The translations under genes were made by a program, and so were the position numbers. A stretch of DNA of 64,000 bases from NCBI RefSeq assembly GCF_007991735.1, contig NZ_BJYX01000003.1, positions 186,001-250,000 on the forward strand. Direction: 5' to 3'. Positions 37,664 through 45,686 of the stretch are shown here, one piece after another. Each line of letters opens with the position of its first letter. Positions within the stretch are counted from its first letter, which is position 1. The notes below the pieces were generated by a model. That model did no database searches and was not told the DNA's origin. It saw only the letters and a program-made list of their open reading frames with translations. The DNA is from Terrabacter aerolatus (GTDB taxonomy: Bacteria > Actinomycetota > Actinomycetes > Actinomycetales > Dermatophilaceae).

Positions 37664-38311
37664 TCAGTCGAAGATGGGGCCCTCGGTGCGGCTGCGCTTC
37701 AGCTCGTAGAAGCCGGGCGTGCCGGCGACGAGGACGCAACCGTCCCAGAGTCGTGCGGCGGCCTCGCCCTTGGGGGCCGGCGTCACGACCGGGCCGAAGA
37801 AGGCGACGCCGTCGACGGCGATGATCGGGGTGCCGACGTCGGTGCCGACGAGGCTGATGCCGCGCTTGTGGCTGCGGTGCAGGGCCGCGTCGAACTTCTT
37901 GTGGTGGGCGTCCTTGGCGAGCGCCGCGGGCAGGCCGACCTCCTCGAGCGACTCACGGATGACCTGGTCGAAGTCGTTGATCCGCTTCAGGTGGATCCGC
38001 GTGCCCATGGCGTCGTAGAGCGGCTTGATCACGGTGTCGCCGTGCGCCTCGGCGGCGGCGATGATGACGCGCACCGGGCCCCAGGCCTCGTCCATGCGCG
38101 CACGGTAGGCGGCGTCGAGGTCGTGGCGGTGCTCGTTGAGCACCGCGAGGCTCATGACCGACCACGTGACGTCGATCTCACGGAGCGTCTCGACCTCCAT
38201 GAGCCAGCGGGAGGTCATCCACGCCCACGGACACATCGGGTCGAACCACATCTCGACGGCGGTGCGGCTCGGCTTCGGGCTGTCGTTCACATCGGCCATG
38301 CGGCCCATCAT
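37664..38311 (-). CDS. DsbA-fold oxidoreductase, Rv2466c-like, with CPWA active site
   Basis: 215 residues. Close in pattern to Mycobacterium tuberculosis Rv2466c, a mycothiol-dependent DsbA-fold enzyme: WFDPMCPWAWMTSRW, VMSLAVLNEHR, AWGPVRVIIAA, AMGTRIH, GTPIIAVDGVAFFGPV and the C-terminal ELKRSRTEGPIFD. Rv2466c has CPWC; here the second cysteine is Ala, leaving a single active-site thiol. Many actinobacterial homologues also show CPWA. Start unclear: ATG at 38311, 38308 or 38299. Upstream of rpiB on the same strand. Confidence 0.85.
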   Translation of the reverse strand: MMGRMADVNDSPKPSRTAVEMWFDPMCPWAWMTSRWLMEVETLREIDVTWSVMSLAVLNEHRHDLDAAYRARMDEAWGPVRVIIAAAEAHGDTVIKPLYDAMGTRIHLKRINDFDQVIRESLEEVGLPAALAKDAHHKKFDAALHRSHKRGISLVGTDVGTPIIAVDGVAFFGPVVTPAPKGEAAARLWDGCVLVAGTPGFYELKRSRTEGPIFD

Positions 38312-38436
38312 GGCACTGCCCGCTGGGCGCCCATCGCGGTGGTGGACCGGTCGGGGTTCCGTGCGAGGATGGCCCGCGACGACGCCGTCCGACCGACGTT
38401 CCGTCGTGCCCCCAGCCCCTTCCCAGGAGGTCCTAC

Positions 38437-41016
38437 GTGCCCGGCAAGAACCTGACCCGCGACGAGGCGGCGAGCCGCGCCAGCATCCTGCGCGTCGACT
38501 CCTACGACGTCCGTCTCGACCTGACGACGGGTCCGGAGAACTTCCACACCGTCACCACGGTCACGTTCGCCTGCTCCGAGCCCGGCGCGGACTCGTTCAT
38601 CGACCTCATCGCCGACTCCGTCGAGAAGGTGACGCTCAACGGCGTCGACCTCGACCCGGCCGAGGTCTTCGCGGACTCGCGCATCGAGCTGCCCGCGCTG
38701 GCCGCCGAAAACGAGCTGACCGTCGACGCCACCGGCCGCTACACCAACACCGGCGAGGGTCTGCACCGCTTCGTCGACCCGGTCGACAACGAGGTCTACC
38801 TCTACACCCAGTTCGAGGTCCCCGACTCCCGCCGCATGTATGCCGTGTTCGAGCAGCCCGACCTCAAGGCGTCCTTCCGCTTCACGGTGACGGCACCCAC
38901 GCACTGGAAGGTCATCAGCAACTCCCCCACGCCCCACCCGGAGGCGGCCGGGGTCGCCGACGGCGTCGAGCGCGCCACGTGGTCGTTCGCGCCGACCCAG
39001 CGCATCTCGTCGTACATCACGGCCCTCATCGCCGGCCCCTACGACGAGGTCCGCGACGAGGTCGAGACGCGCAAGGGCGTCGTGCCGCTCGGCGTCTACT
39101 GCCGCAAGTCGCTGACGCAGTACCTCGATGCCGACAACATCTTTGACTGCACCAAGAAGGGCTTCGCGTTCTTCGAGGAGGAGTTCGACCAGCCGTACCC
39201 CTTCGAGAAGTACGACCAGATCTTCACGCCCGAGTACAACATGGGTGCGATGGAGAACGCGGGCGCCGTGACCTTCGTCGAGGTCTACGTCTTCCGCTCC
39301 AAGGTCTCCGAGGCGAAGATCGAGCGCCGGGCCCTGACGATCCTGCACGAGCTGGCCCACATGTGGTTCGGCAACCTCGTGACGATGAAGTGGTGGGACG
39401 ACCTCTGGCTCAACGAGTCGTTCGCCGAGTGGGCGTCGACGACGTGCCAGGCCGAGGCCACCGAGTGGACGAGCGCCTGGACGACCTTCGGCACGTCGGA
39501 GAAGGCCTGGGCCTACACCCAGGACCAGCTCTCCTCGACCCACCCGATCGCGGCCGACATGCGCCACCTCGAGGACGTCGAGGTCAACTTCGACGGCATC
39601 ACGTACGCCAAGGGCGCGTCCGTGCTCAAGCAGCTCGTCGCCTACGTCGGGCGCGAGCCCTTCGTGGCCGCGCTCCGCGAGTACTTCCGCAAGCACGCGT
39701 GGGGCAACACGACCCTCTCCGACCTGCTCGGCGAGCTCGAGAAGGCCTCGGGTCGCGAGCTGACCGAGTGGAGCAAGCTGTGGCTCGAGACGGCCGGCGT
39801 CAACACGCTGCGCCCCGTCTTCGAGGTCGACGCCGACGGGCGCTACACCGCCTTCGCGATCACCCAGTCCGCGACGGACGAGCACCCCACGCTCCGTCCA
39901 CACCGCATCGGCGTGGGGCGGTATGCCGTCCGGCGGGGCGCGGACGGCGCAGCCGACGTGCTCGAGCGCGTCGGCTACGACGAGGTCGACATCGCCGGTG
40001 AGCGCACCGAGCTCGGCGAGCTCGTCGGCCAGGAGCAGCCGGACCTGCTGCTGCTCAACGACGACGACCTCGCCTACGGCAAGATCCGCCTCGACGAGCA
40101 CTCCCTCGCCACGGCCCTGTCGCTCCCCCGCGGGTTCCAGGACTCGCTGCCCCGCTCGCTCGTGCTCGGCGCGACGTGGGACATGACCCGCGACGGTGAG
40201 ATGCCGGCCCGCGACTTCGTGCGCTTCGTCCTCGAGTCGCTGCCCGGCGAGACCGACTCGACGCTGCTGCGCGTGCTCATCGGGCAGGTGTCGACCGCGG
40301 CCCGCCTCTACACGGCGCCGGAGCACCGCGCCGAGGTGACGGCGCTCCTGTCGTCGTCGCTCCGCTCCCTCGCCGACTCGGCCGAGGCCGGTAGCGACGC
40401 CCAGTTCCAGCTCGTCGAGGCGTGGGCCGGATCGGCGGCCGACGTCGCGGACGAGGCCCGTCTGCGGGCCCTGCTCAGCGGCACGGAGTCGCTGCCCGGA
40501 CTGACGGTCGACACGGAGCTGCGCTGGACCTTCATCAAGGCCCTCGCCGCCATCGGCGCCGCCGACGAGGTCGAGATCGCGACCGAGCTCGACCGCGACC
40601 CGACCGCCACCGGCAAGGAGCGGGCCGCCGAGGCCCTCGCCGCACGCCCCACCGCCGAGGCCAAGGCCGACGCCTGGGCCAAGGCGGTCGAGCGCAACGA
40701 CCTGCCCAACCAGATGGTCGAGGCCGTGAGCGCCGGCTTCCGCCGGAGCACGGACCTCACCCTGCTCGAGCCGTACGTCGAGACCTACCACTCGATGCTC
40801 GTCGACGCGTGGGCCGAGCGCAGCGTGGCCATCGGCGAGCGCGTCGTCGGCGGCTTCTACCCGTTCTCGCTCGCGAGCCAGCAGCTCAAGGACGCCTCGG
40901 ACGCGTGGCTGGCCGCCAACGCGGACGCGGCTCCCGGGCTCGTGCGCACCGTCGCCGAGAACCGCGACACCATCGCGCGTGCGCTGATCGCGCAGGAGCG
41001 CGACCGACGCGTCTGA
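38437..41016 (+). CDS. pepN: Aminopeptidase N (M1 family)
   Basis: Zinc metallopeptidase that removes N-terminal residues from peptides. 859 residues. Substrate-binding GAMENAG at about 270-276; zinc motif HELAHMWFGNL with His304, Glu305, His308 and the third ligand Glu327 in NESFAEW; ERAP-type C-terminal helical domain from about 530. GTG at 38437 has a perfect AGGAGG eight bases upstream. Cytosolic, no signal peptide. Ends in a 13-base-stem hairpin. Confidence 0.96.
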   Translation: MPGKNLTRDEAASRASILRVDSYDVRLDLTTGPENFHTVTTVTFACSEPGADSFIDLIADSVEKVTLNGVDLDPAEVFADSRIELPALAAENELTVDATGRYTNTGEGLHRFVDPVDNEVYLYTQFEVPDSRRMYAVFEQPDLKASFRFTVTAPTHWKVISNSPTPHPEAAGVADGVERATWSFAPTQRISSYITALIAGPYDEVRDEVETRKGVVPLGVYCRKSLTQYLDADNIFDCTKKGFAFFEEEFDQPYPFEKYDQIFTPEYNMGAMENAGAVTFVEVYVFRSKVSEAKIERRALTILHELAHMWFGNLVTMKWWDDLWLNESFAEWASTTCQAEATEWTSAWTTFGTSEKAWAYTQDQLSSTHPIAADMRHLEDVEVNFDGITYAKGASVLKQLVAYVGREPFVAALREYFRKHAWGNTTLSDLLGELEKASGRELTEWSKLWLETAGVNTLRPVFEVDADGRYTAFAITQSATDEHPTLRPHRIGVGRYAVRRGADGAADVLERVGYDEVDIAGERTELGELVGQEQPDLLLLNDDDLAYGKIRLDEHSLATALSLPRGFQDSLPRSLVLGATWDMTRDGEMPARDFVRFVLESLPGETDSTLLRVLIGQVSTAARLYTAPEHRAEVTALLSSSLRSLADSAEAGSDAQFQLVEAWAGSAADVADEARLRALLSGTESLPGLTVDTELRWTFIKALAAIGAADEVEIATELDRDPTATGKERAAEALAARPTAEAKADAWAKAVERNDLPNQMVEAVSAGFRRSTDLTLLEPYVETYHSMLVDAWAERSVAIGERVVGGFYPFSLASQQLKDASDAWLAANADAAPGLVRTVAENRDTIARALIAQERDRRV

Positions 41017-41021
41017 CTCCG

Positions 41022-41058
41022 GTGCGGGACCGGGCCCTGCCGGGTCCCGGTCCCGCAC
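41022..41058 (+). terminator. Terminator of pepN
   Basis: 13-base stem (GTGCGGGACCGGG with its complement) and 11-base loop, starting 5 bases after the pepN stop. Confidence 0.7.
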
Positions 41059-41077
41059 GACCGCACGACCGCACGAC
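41054..41077. repeat. Octamer tandem repeat CGCACGAC x3
   Basis: Three perfect tandem copies of CGCACGAC, the first overlapping the right arm of the pepN terminator. Comparable to the TCGTCGAC run beside the clpP2 terminator. Confidence 0.8.
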
Positions 41078-41108
41078 CTGACTGACACCGAACGCCGACT
41101 GAGACCCT

Positions 41109-42143
41109 GTGATCACTGCCTTCACGAACCTGACCGCTGTCGTCCGCCAGATCCCCACCTCGACTCCGACCCCGACCCCGAGTTCGTCGCCGAGTCCGTC
41201 TCCCTCGCAGGAGCTGCCCGTGAACCTCTCGATGCCCGACCTCTCCGGCCTGACCTGGTCCGGAGTCGGTGACTGGCTCGTCGGGACGCCGCTGCTCATC
41301 ATCGTCGTCGTGCTCGTCGGCTTCGTGGCCCGGTTCCTGCTGCACCGGGTCATCAACCGCGTCGTCACGACGGCCACCTCGAAGCGGACCGAGCGCCTCG
41401 CGAACATCCCCGGTGCGGGACGCGCCCTGCAGGCCGTCGGGGTCGCCAACGTGCGCCACGTGCAACGCACCCAGACGATGGGCGCCCTGCTCAAGAGCAT
41501 CACGACCTTCGTCGTCGGGGGCATCACGGTGCTGACCGTGCTCTCCCTCGTCGGCATCCCGCTCGGGCCGATGCTCGCGTCCGCCAGTGTCGGCGGTGTC
41601 GCCCTCGCCTTCGGTGCGCAGAGCCTCGTCAAGGACTTCCTCTCGGGCGTCTTCATGATCGTCGAGGACCAGTACGGCGTCGGTGACGTCATCGACACCG
41701 GTGAGGTCGTCGGCACCGTCGAGAACGTGTCGCTGCGCGTCACCCAGCTGCGCGACGCCGGTGGCATGACGTGGTACGTCCGCAACGGCGAGATCGTCCG
41801 CATCGGCAACAAGACGCAGGGCTGGTCCACGGCCATCGTCGACCTGGCCGTCGCCTACGACCAGGACGTCGAGAAGGCGATCACCGTCATCCGCGACGTC
41901 GTGAGCGTCATGGACGACGACGAGGCCTTCAAGGACATCCTGCTCGAGGAGCCCAACGTCGTGGGGGTCGAGTCGATCTCCAACGGCGCCATCACCATCC
42001 GCGTCATCGCCAAGACCATCGCCAACGAGCAGTTCGGCATCCAGCGCGAGATCCGCGAGCGCGTCAAGCTGGCCTTCGACCGCGAGGGCGTGCGCAGCCC
42101 GCTGCCCGTCATGCCGCCCTACGGCGGACCCACCCCGAAGTGA
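41109..42143 (+). CDS. MscS-family mechanosensitive ion channel
   Basis: 344 residues. An N-terminal Ser/Thr/Pro-rich segment (about 14-35), three transmembrane helices (58-78, 130-150, 155-185), the last being the pore helix with MLASASVGGVALAFGAQSLV, then the beta domain (DQYGVGDVIDTGEVVGTVE) and C-terminal domain. Releases solutes on osmotic downshift. GTG at 41109. Followed 55 bases on by the globin gene. Confidence 0.92.
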   Translation: MITAFTNLTAVVRQIPTSTPTPTPSSSPSPSPSQELPVNLSMPDLSGLTWSGVGDWLVGTPLLIIVVVLVGFVARFLLHRVINRVVTTATSKRTERLANIPGAGRALQAVGVANVRHVQRTQTMGALLKSITTFVVGGITVLTVLSLVGIPLGPMLASASVGGVALAFGAQSLVKDFLSGVFMIVEDQYGVGDVIDTGEVVGTVENVSLRVTQLRDAGGMTWYVRNGEIVRIGNKTQGWSTAIVDLAVAYDQDVEKAITVIRDVVSVMDDDEAFKDILLEEPNVVGVESISNGAITIRVIAKTIANEQFGIQREIRERVKLAFDREGVRSPLPVMPPYGGPTPK

Positions 42144-42198
42144 GTGGCCACCCCGGCCCGTCGCGGGCCGTGACGCCGACTCTGGGAGACTGCCCGAC

Positions 42199-42585
42199 GT
42201 GACGTACTACGACGACTTCGGTGGCCACGAGACCTTCGCCAAGCTCGTGCGCGAGTTCTACCGCGGCGTCGCCGAGGACGAGCCCCTGCGCGCGCTGTAC
42301 CCGGAGCAGGACCTCGGGCCGGCGCAGGAGCGCCTGAGGATGTTCTTCGAGCAGTACTGGGGCGGGCCGACGACGTACTCGGAGCAGCGTGGCCACCCGC
42401 GCCTGCGGATGCGCCACATGCCGTATGCCGTGACGCCCGACATGCGCGATCGCTGGCTGCTGCACATGATGAACGCCGTCGACACCCTCGGGCTCTCCCC
42501 CGAGAACGACGACAGGCTGCGCGACTACCTCACGCGGGCGGCATACTCCCTCGTCAACGCTCCCGGTCCCGACGGGACCTTCTGA
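42199..42585 (+). CDS. glbO: Group II truncated haemoglobin (trHbO)
   Basis: 128 residues. FAKLVREFYRGVAEDEPLRA holds the B10 Tyr and CD1 region, FFEQYWGGPTTYSEQRGHPR the EF region, then HMPYAVTPDMRDRWLLHMMN with the proximal His and G8 Trp. Group II globins bind oxygen tightly and are linked to oxygen or NO chemistry and to redox or respiratory protection. GTG at 42199. Likely cytosolic and possibly co-transcribed with the MscS gene. Confidence 0.92.
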   Translation: MTYYDDFGGHETFAKLVREFYRGVAEDEPLRALYPEQDLGPAQERLRMFFEQYWGGPTTYSEQRGHPRLRMRHMPYAVTPDMRDRWLLHMMNAVDTLGLSPENDDRLRDYLTRAAYSLVNAPGPDGTF

Positions 42586-42712
42586 GCCGCGAGCGGGACT
42601 CACAGCAACTCACAGCGCGTTCACGGGTGCCCGGTCCGGCCCGAGGTGTTCTCTGGACACAGGTGGATCCACGGCCGGGCCTCACGTCCGGCGTCACGAC
42701 GGAGGGACGAGC

Positions 42713-43339
42713 ATGGTGTCGATCAACGGGAAGCCCCTGAACCGGAAGACGGCCGGAGCCGCGGTGGTCGCGGCCGCAGCGGCCGTCATCGGGATCGGGG
42801 TCTCGCAGGTGGCACGGGCGGACGACGCGAGCACGACGACGCCCACCCCCACGGCGACCTCCACGCAGGCCGGGCCGGGCGGCGGCTCGACCGCCCCGGG
42901 TCCGGGCAACGGCAAGGGCTGGGGTCCCGGGGGCCGGCACGGCGGCATGGGCATGGGGCTGGGCCGCGGCGCGGACCTCTCGGCGCTGGCCACCAAGCTC
43001 GGCGTCGACCAGACCAAGCTCGAGGACGCCCTCAAGGCGGTGCGGGACGAGCTCAAGGCGAGCCGCACCCCCGGCCAGGCGCCCGCGACCAAGCCGGACC
43101 CGGCGGCGAGGCAGGACGAGCTGGCGACGAAGCTCGCGAGCAAGCTCGGCATCGACGCGGCCAAGGTCAAGGCGGCCTTCGCCGACCTGCGCGCCGCCCG
43201 CGACGCCGACGAGCAGAAGGCCTTCGACGACCGCCTGGCGCAGGCCGTCAAGGCCGGCACGCTGACGCAGGCGGAGGCCGACGCGGTCAAGAAGGCGGCC
43301 AAGGCGGGCGTCATCGACATGCACGGCGGTCCTCGCTGA
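42713..43339 (+). CDS. Secreted Ala/Lys-rich protein with duplicated helical unit
   Basis: 208 residues. N-terminal signal-like helix (about 13-35: AAVVAAAAAVIGIGVSQVARA, cleavage likely after the ARA). Then a Thr/Pro/Gly-rich linker and GGRHGGMGMGLGRG. The C-terminal part holds two similar helical units, LATKLGVDQTKLEDALKAVR and LATKLASKLGIDAAKVKAAF, each followed by a charged helix. No catalytic motif. GGAGGGACGAGC precedes the ATG. Function unknown; similar repeat proteins are common in actinobacteria. Confidence 0.75.
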   Translation: MVSINGKPLNRKTAGAAVVAAAAAVIGIGVSQVARADDASTTTPTPTATSTQAGPGGGSTAPGPGNGKGWGPGGRHGGMGMGLGRGADLSALATKLGVDQTKLEDALKAVRDELKASRTPGQAPATKPDPAARQDELATKLASKLGIDAAKVKAAFADLRAARDADEQKAFDDRLAQAVKAGTLTQAEADAVKKAAKAGVIDMHGGPR

Positions 43340-43350
43340 CCGGCATCGCC

Positions 43351-43387
43351 TGAAGGGCGTCTCCCGCCCGGCGGGAGGCGCCCTTCA
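43351..43387. terminator. Bidirectional terminator overlapping the Nudix stop
   Basis: Long inverted repeat (TGAAGGGCGTCTCCCGCC with its near-perfect complement, one G-U pair) at the tail-to-tail junction. The Nudix stop codon lies in the right arm. Confidence 0.75.
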
Positions 43388-43792
43388 GCCTGCCCCGAGG
43401 TGCTCGCGGAGCGAGGGCACGACGTGGTTGGTGAGCAGGGGTGCGAGGTCGGCCGGAAGGTCCTCGTCGAGGTCGAGCCAACGCTGCTCGGCGATCTCGG
43501 CCCGCGGGGTCGGGTCGTCGTGCGGGCGCAGGTGCAGGACGAAGACCGTCGCCTCGACCCAGGCGTCCGGCTCGTTGGCCGCGACGTCGTGGAAGCGGCC
43601 GAGGGGCTCCCCGGCACCGGACACGTCGAGGCCGACCTCCTCCATGACCTCGCGCACGGCGGCGTCCCGGGCGCTCTCGCCAGGGTCGATCTTGCCGCCG
43701 GGCAGCATGAACCGGGTGGAGCCGGCCTTGCGGACGGTCAGGAGCCGACCGTCACGGACGAGGCAGAAGGCGGCGGTGACAAAGGTCGTCAT
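43385..43792 (-). CDS. Nudix hydrolase
   Basis: 135 residues. Complete Nudix box near 32-54: GGKIDPGESARDAAVREVME then EVGLD, with the metal-binding REXXEE core. Hydrolyses a nucleoside diphosphate linked to another moiety; the substrate cannot be predicted, but a house-cleaning role of the MutT type is plausible. ATG at 43792 overlaps the stop of the flavin monooxygenase gene as ATGA, so it is translated after it. Regulated with it by the MarR protein if the operator reading is right. Confidence 0.92.
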   Translation of the reverse strand: MTTFVTAAFCLVRDGRLLTVRKAGSTRFMLPGGKIDPGESARDAAVREVMEEVGLDVSGAGEPLGRFHDVAANEPDAWVEATVFVLHLRPHDDPTPRAEIAEQRWLDLDEDLPADLAPLLTNHVVPSLREHLGAG

Positions 43793-45000
43793 GCCCCCGA
43801 CGGTAGCGCCGGCCCCTCGGCGGGCTCCCAACCGACCCGGTGCCCGGTGATCCAGGCGCTGGACCGCTCGGTGACGACGAAGCGGAAGACGAGCCGCATC
43901 ATCGTGTCCCGCACCGCCCGGCCGGCCCGGCCGGGGATCTTCGAGCTGCTGCTGCGCGCTCCCGCGGCCACGATGCGCTCGACGCGCCGCCGTCGAGCGC
44001 TGTCGTATGCCGTCAGGGCCTCCTCGACCGTGGCGGCGTCGCGCAGGCACGTGGCGAGGACCACGGCGTCCTCGAGCGCGAGCGACGCCCCCTGTCCCGA
44101 GCTCGGGGACGGTGCGTGGGCGGCTTCGCCGACGACGACCATGCGGTCCCGGTGCCAGCGCGCGACCCGGGGCAGGTCGTGGGTGTTGTCGGCCCAGAGC
44201 TCGAGCCGTCCGGAGCGCACGAGGTCGGCGGCGGGGCCGGCGTCGTCGACGAGCAGGTCGACGAGGTGGTCACGCCACTGCTGCGGGGTGCGGGCGGCGC
44301 GTTCGGCCGGCGTGATCGCACGCCCGGGGACGTTGACGAACCACACGACGTCGCCCTCGGGGGTGGGGTGGGCCCCGAAGAAGGCCCGCGAGCCGAAGAC
44401 GAAGTGCCACTGCCGCGCGGGAAGGTGCGCCGCGAGCGGAGTGGCCGTCGTGAAGCCGCCGAAGTTCGTCAGGCCGACGTAGCGCGCCGCGGCCGCCGCG
44501 GGGTCGATGGTGCGCCGGACGAGGGAGCGGACGCCGTCGGCACCGACGAGCAGGTCGGCCTCCACCGTCGACCCGTCCTGCAGCGTCACGGTGACCCCGT
44601 CCGGCCGGCTCGCCACGTCGACGACCCTGGCGTCGTGACGCACGTCGACACCGCGCCGAACGGCTTCGTCGACGAGCGCCGCAGCGAGGCGCGAGCGCTT
44701 CATGGTCATCGCCACGGTGCCGTCGGCGAGCGGGACGCCGAGGCTCATGGTGCCGAGGGTGCGCCCGGTGGCACCGATCATGACGTTGCGCTCGCTCGGG
44801 AAGCCGATGCGCGATACGAGGTGCCGCGCGCCCAGCACGTCGAGGGCGTGCAGCCCGTTCGCGGCGAGGGTGAACCAGGAGCCGGCCTCACCGTCGGACC
44901 GCGGCCAGGCCTCGAGCACGACGGCCTCGATGCCGACGTGCTGGAGTGCGAGCGCGGTAGCCGGGCCGGCGATGCCGCCTCCCACGACGAGAGCCTTCAT
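43789..45000 (-). CDS. FAD-dependent monooxygenase
   Basis: 403 residues. N-terminal FAD motif VVGGGIAGPATALALQ (3-20), NADPH/FAD DG motif LLVGADGVRSLVRR near 160, and second FAD block RMVVVGEAAHAPSPSSGQGA near 295-315. This is the aromatic hydroxylase (UbiH/PHBH, Pfam FAD_binding_3) class, often acting on aromatic or polyketide substrates. ATG at 45000 with the divergent marR gene 55 bases away, whose product probably controls it. Confidence 0.9.
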   Translation of the reverse strand: MKALVVGGGIAGPATALALQHVGIEAVVLEAWPRSDGEAGSWFTLAANGLHALDVLGARHLVSRIGFPSERNVMIGATGRTLGTMSLGVPLADGTVAMTMKRSRLAAALVDEAVRRGVDVRHDARVVDVASRPDGVTVTLQDGSTVEADLLVGADGVRSLVRRTIDPAAAAARYVGLTNFGGFTTATPLAAHLPARQWHFVFGSRAFFGAHPTPEGDVVWFVNVPGRAITPAERAARTPQQWRDHLVDLLVDDAGPAADLVRSGRLELWADNTHDLPRVARWHRDRMVVVGEAAHAPSPSSGQGASLALEDAVVLATCLRDAATVEEALTAYDSARRRRVERIVAAGARSSSSKIPGRAGRAVRDTMMRLVFRFVVTERSSAWITGHRVGWEPAEGPALPSGA

Positions 45001-45023
45001 CTTGGTACCCTTTCCTACGAGAA

Positions 45024-45043
45024 TCGAATGTTTCAATATTCGA
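45024..45043. promoter_or_regulatory. Putative MarR operator between monooxygenase and marR genes
   Basis: Arms TCGAAT and ATTCGA with an 8-base spacer, in the 54-base, unusually AT-rich gap between the divergent genes. A wider CCTTTC...GAAAGG symmetry surrounds it. A MarR dimer bound here would cover both start regions. Confidence 0.55.
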
Positions 45044-45054
45044 AAGGTAGGCCC

Positions 45055-45552
45055 GTGGCGACCGTCCGTCAACCGCCCGCACCCGAACGCCGCGACGAGC
45101 TCGTCCAGGCGATCGGCGAGGCCATGCAGCAGTACCAGCGCTCCGTGCAGGCCTTCGACGACACCGTCGGACGCGCCCTCGGGCTCGGGCCGGCCGACCT
45201 GCGCTGCCTCGACTGGCTCGTCGACGGCCCCAAGTCGGCGGGCCAGCTGAGCACCGCCACGGGCCTGCGCCCCGCGGCGACGACGGCCCTGATCGACCGG
45301 CTCGCCAAGCGCGGTCTCGTGCGTCGCACCCGGTCGGAGGCCGACCGGCGCACCGTGCTCGTGGAGATGACCGAGCTCGGGCAGCGCCGGACGTGGGAGG
45401 CGTACGGCCCGCTCGTGCGCGCCGGTCAGCCGATGCTCGACGAGCTGAGCACCGAGCAGCTGACCTTCATGGCCGACTTCCTGCGCCGGATCACCGCCCT
45501 GACCGACGAGCACCGGGGGCTGCTGACGCAACACCCGCCAGAGCCCGCCTGA
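45055..45552 (+). CDS. MarR-family transcriptional regulator
   Basis: 165 residues. Winged-helix region: LRCLDWLVDGPKSAGQLSTA, TGLRPAATTALIDRLAKRGL and the wing RTRSEADRRTVLVEMTELG, all typical of MarR. AAAGG lies 8 bases before the GTG at 45055. It is divergent from a flavin monooxygenase and Nudix pair, the usual arrangement of a MarR repressor with its target, released by an aromatic ligand (inference). Confidence 0.9.
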   Translation: MATVRQPPAPERRDELVQAIGEAMQQYQRSVQAFDDTVGRALGLGPADLRCLDWLVDGPKSAGQLSTATGLRPAATTALIDRLAKRGLVRRTRSEADRRTVLVEMTELGQRRTWEAYGPLVRAGQPMLDELSTEQLTFMADFLRRITALTDEHRGLLTQHPPEPA

Positions 45553-45627
45553 CCGCCCGAGCCGGCCACCCGGCATACGCCGACGATCGGCCACCGGTCG
45601 ACCCGGATGGGGCGCCGCGCGACGCGT

Positions 45628-45641
45628 TGCAAGAAGTTGCA
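45628..45641 (+). promoter_or_regulatory. Putative LacI-type operator before the GH13 gene
   Basis: TGCAA-GAAG-TTGCA inverted repeat about 46 bases before the start of the alpha-glucosidase gene, in a locally AT-rich stretch. LacI-family regulators of actinobacterial maltose and alpha-glucoside genes bind TTGCAA-type repeats. No LacI gene is in the window. Confidence 0.45.
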
Positions 45642-45686
45642 GAACTTTCTTTGAGTTTTCGACCCGATGAGGAACGATGGTGGCTC

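Noticed and set aside
38308-41088. A 926-codon open frame on the minus strand
   Set aside because: Antisense shadow of pepN, which has all M1 motifs.
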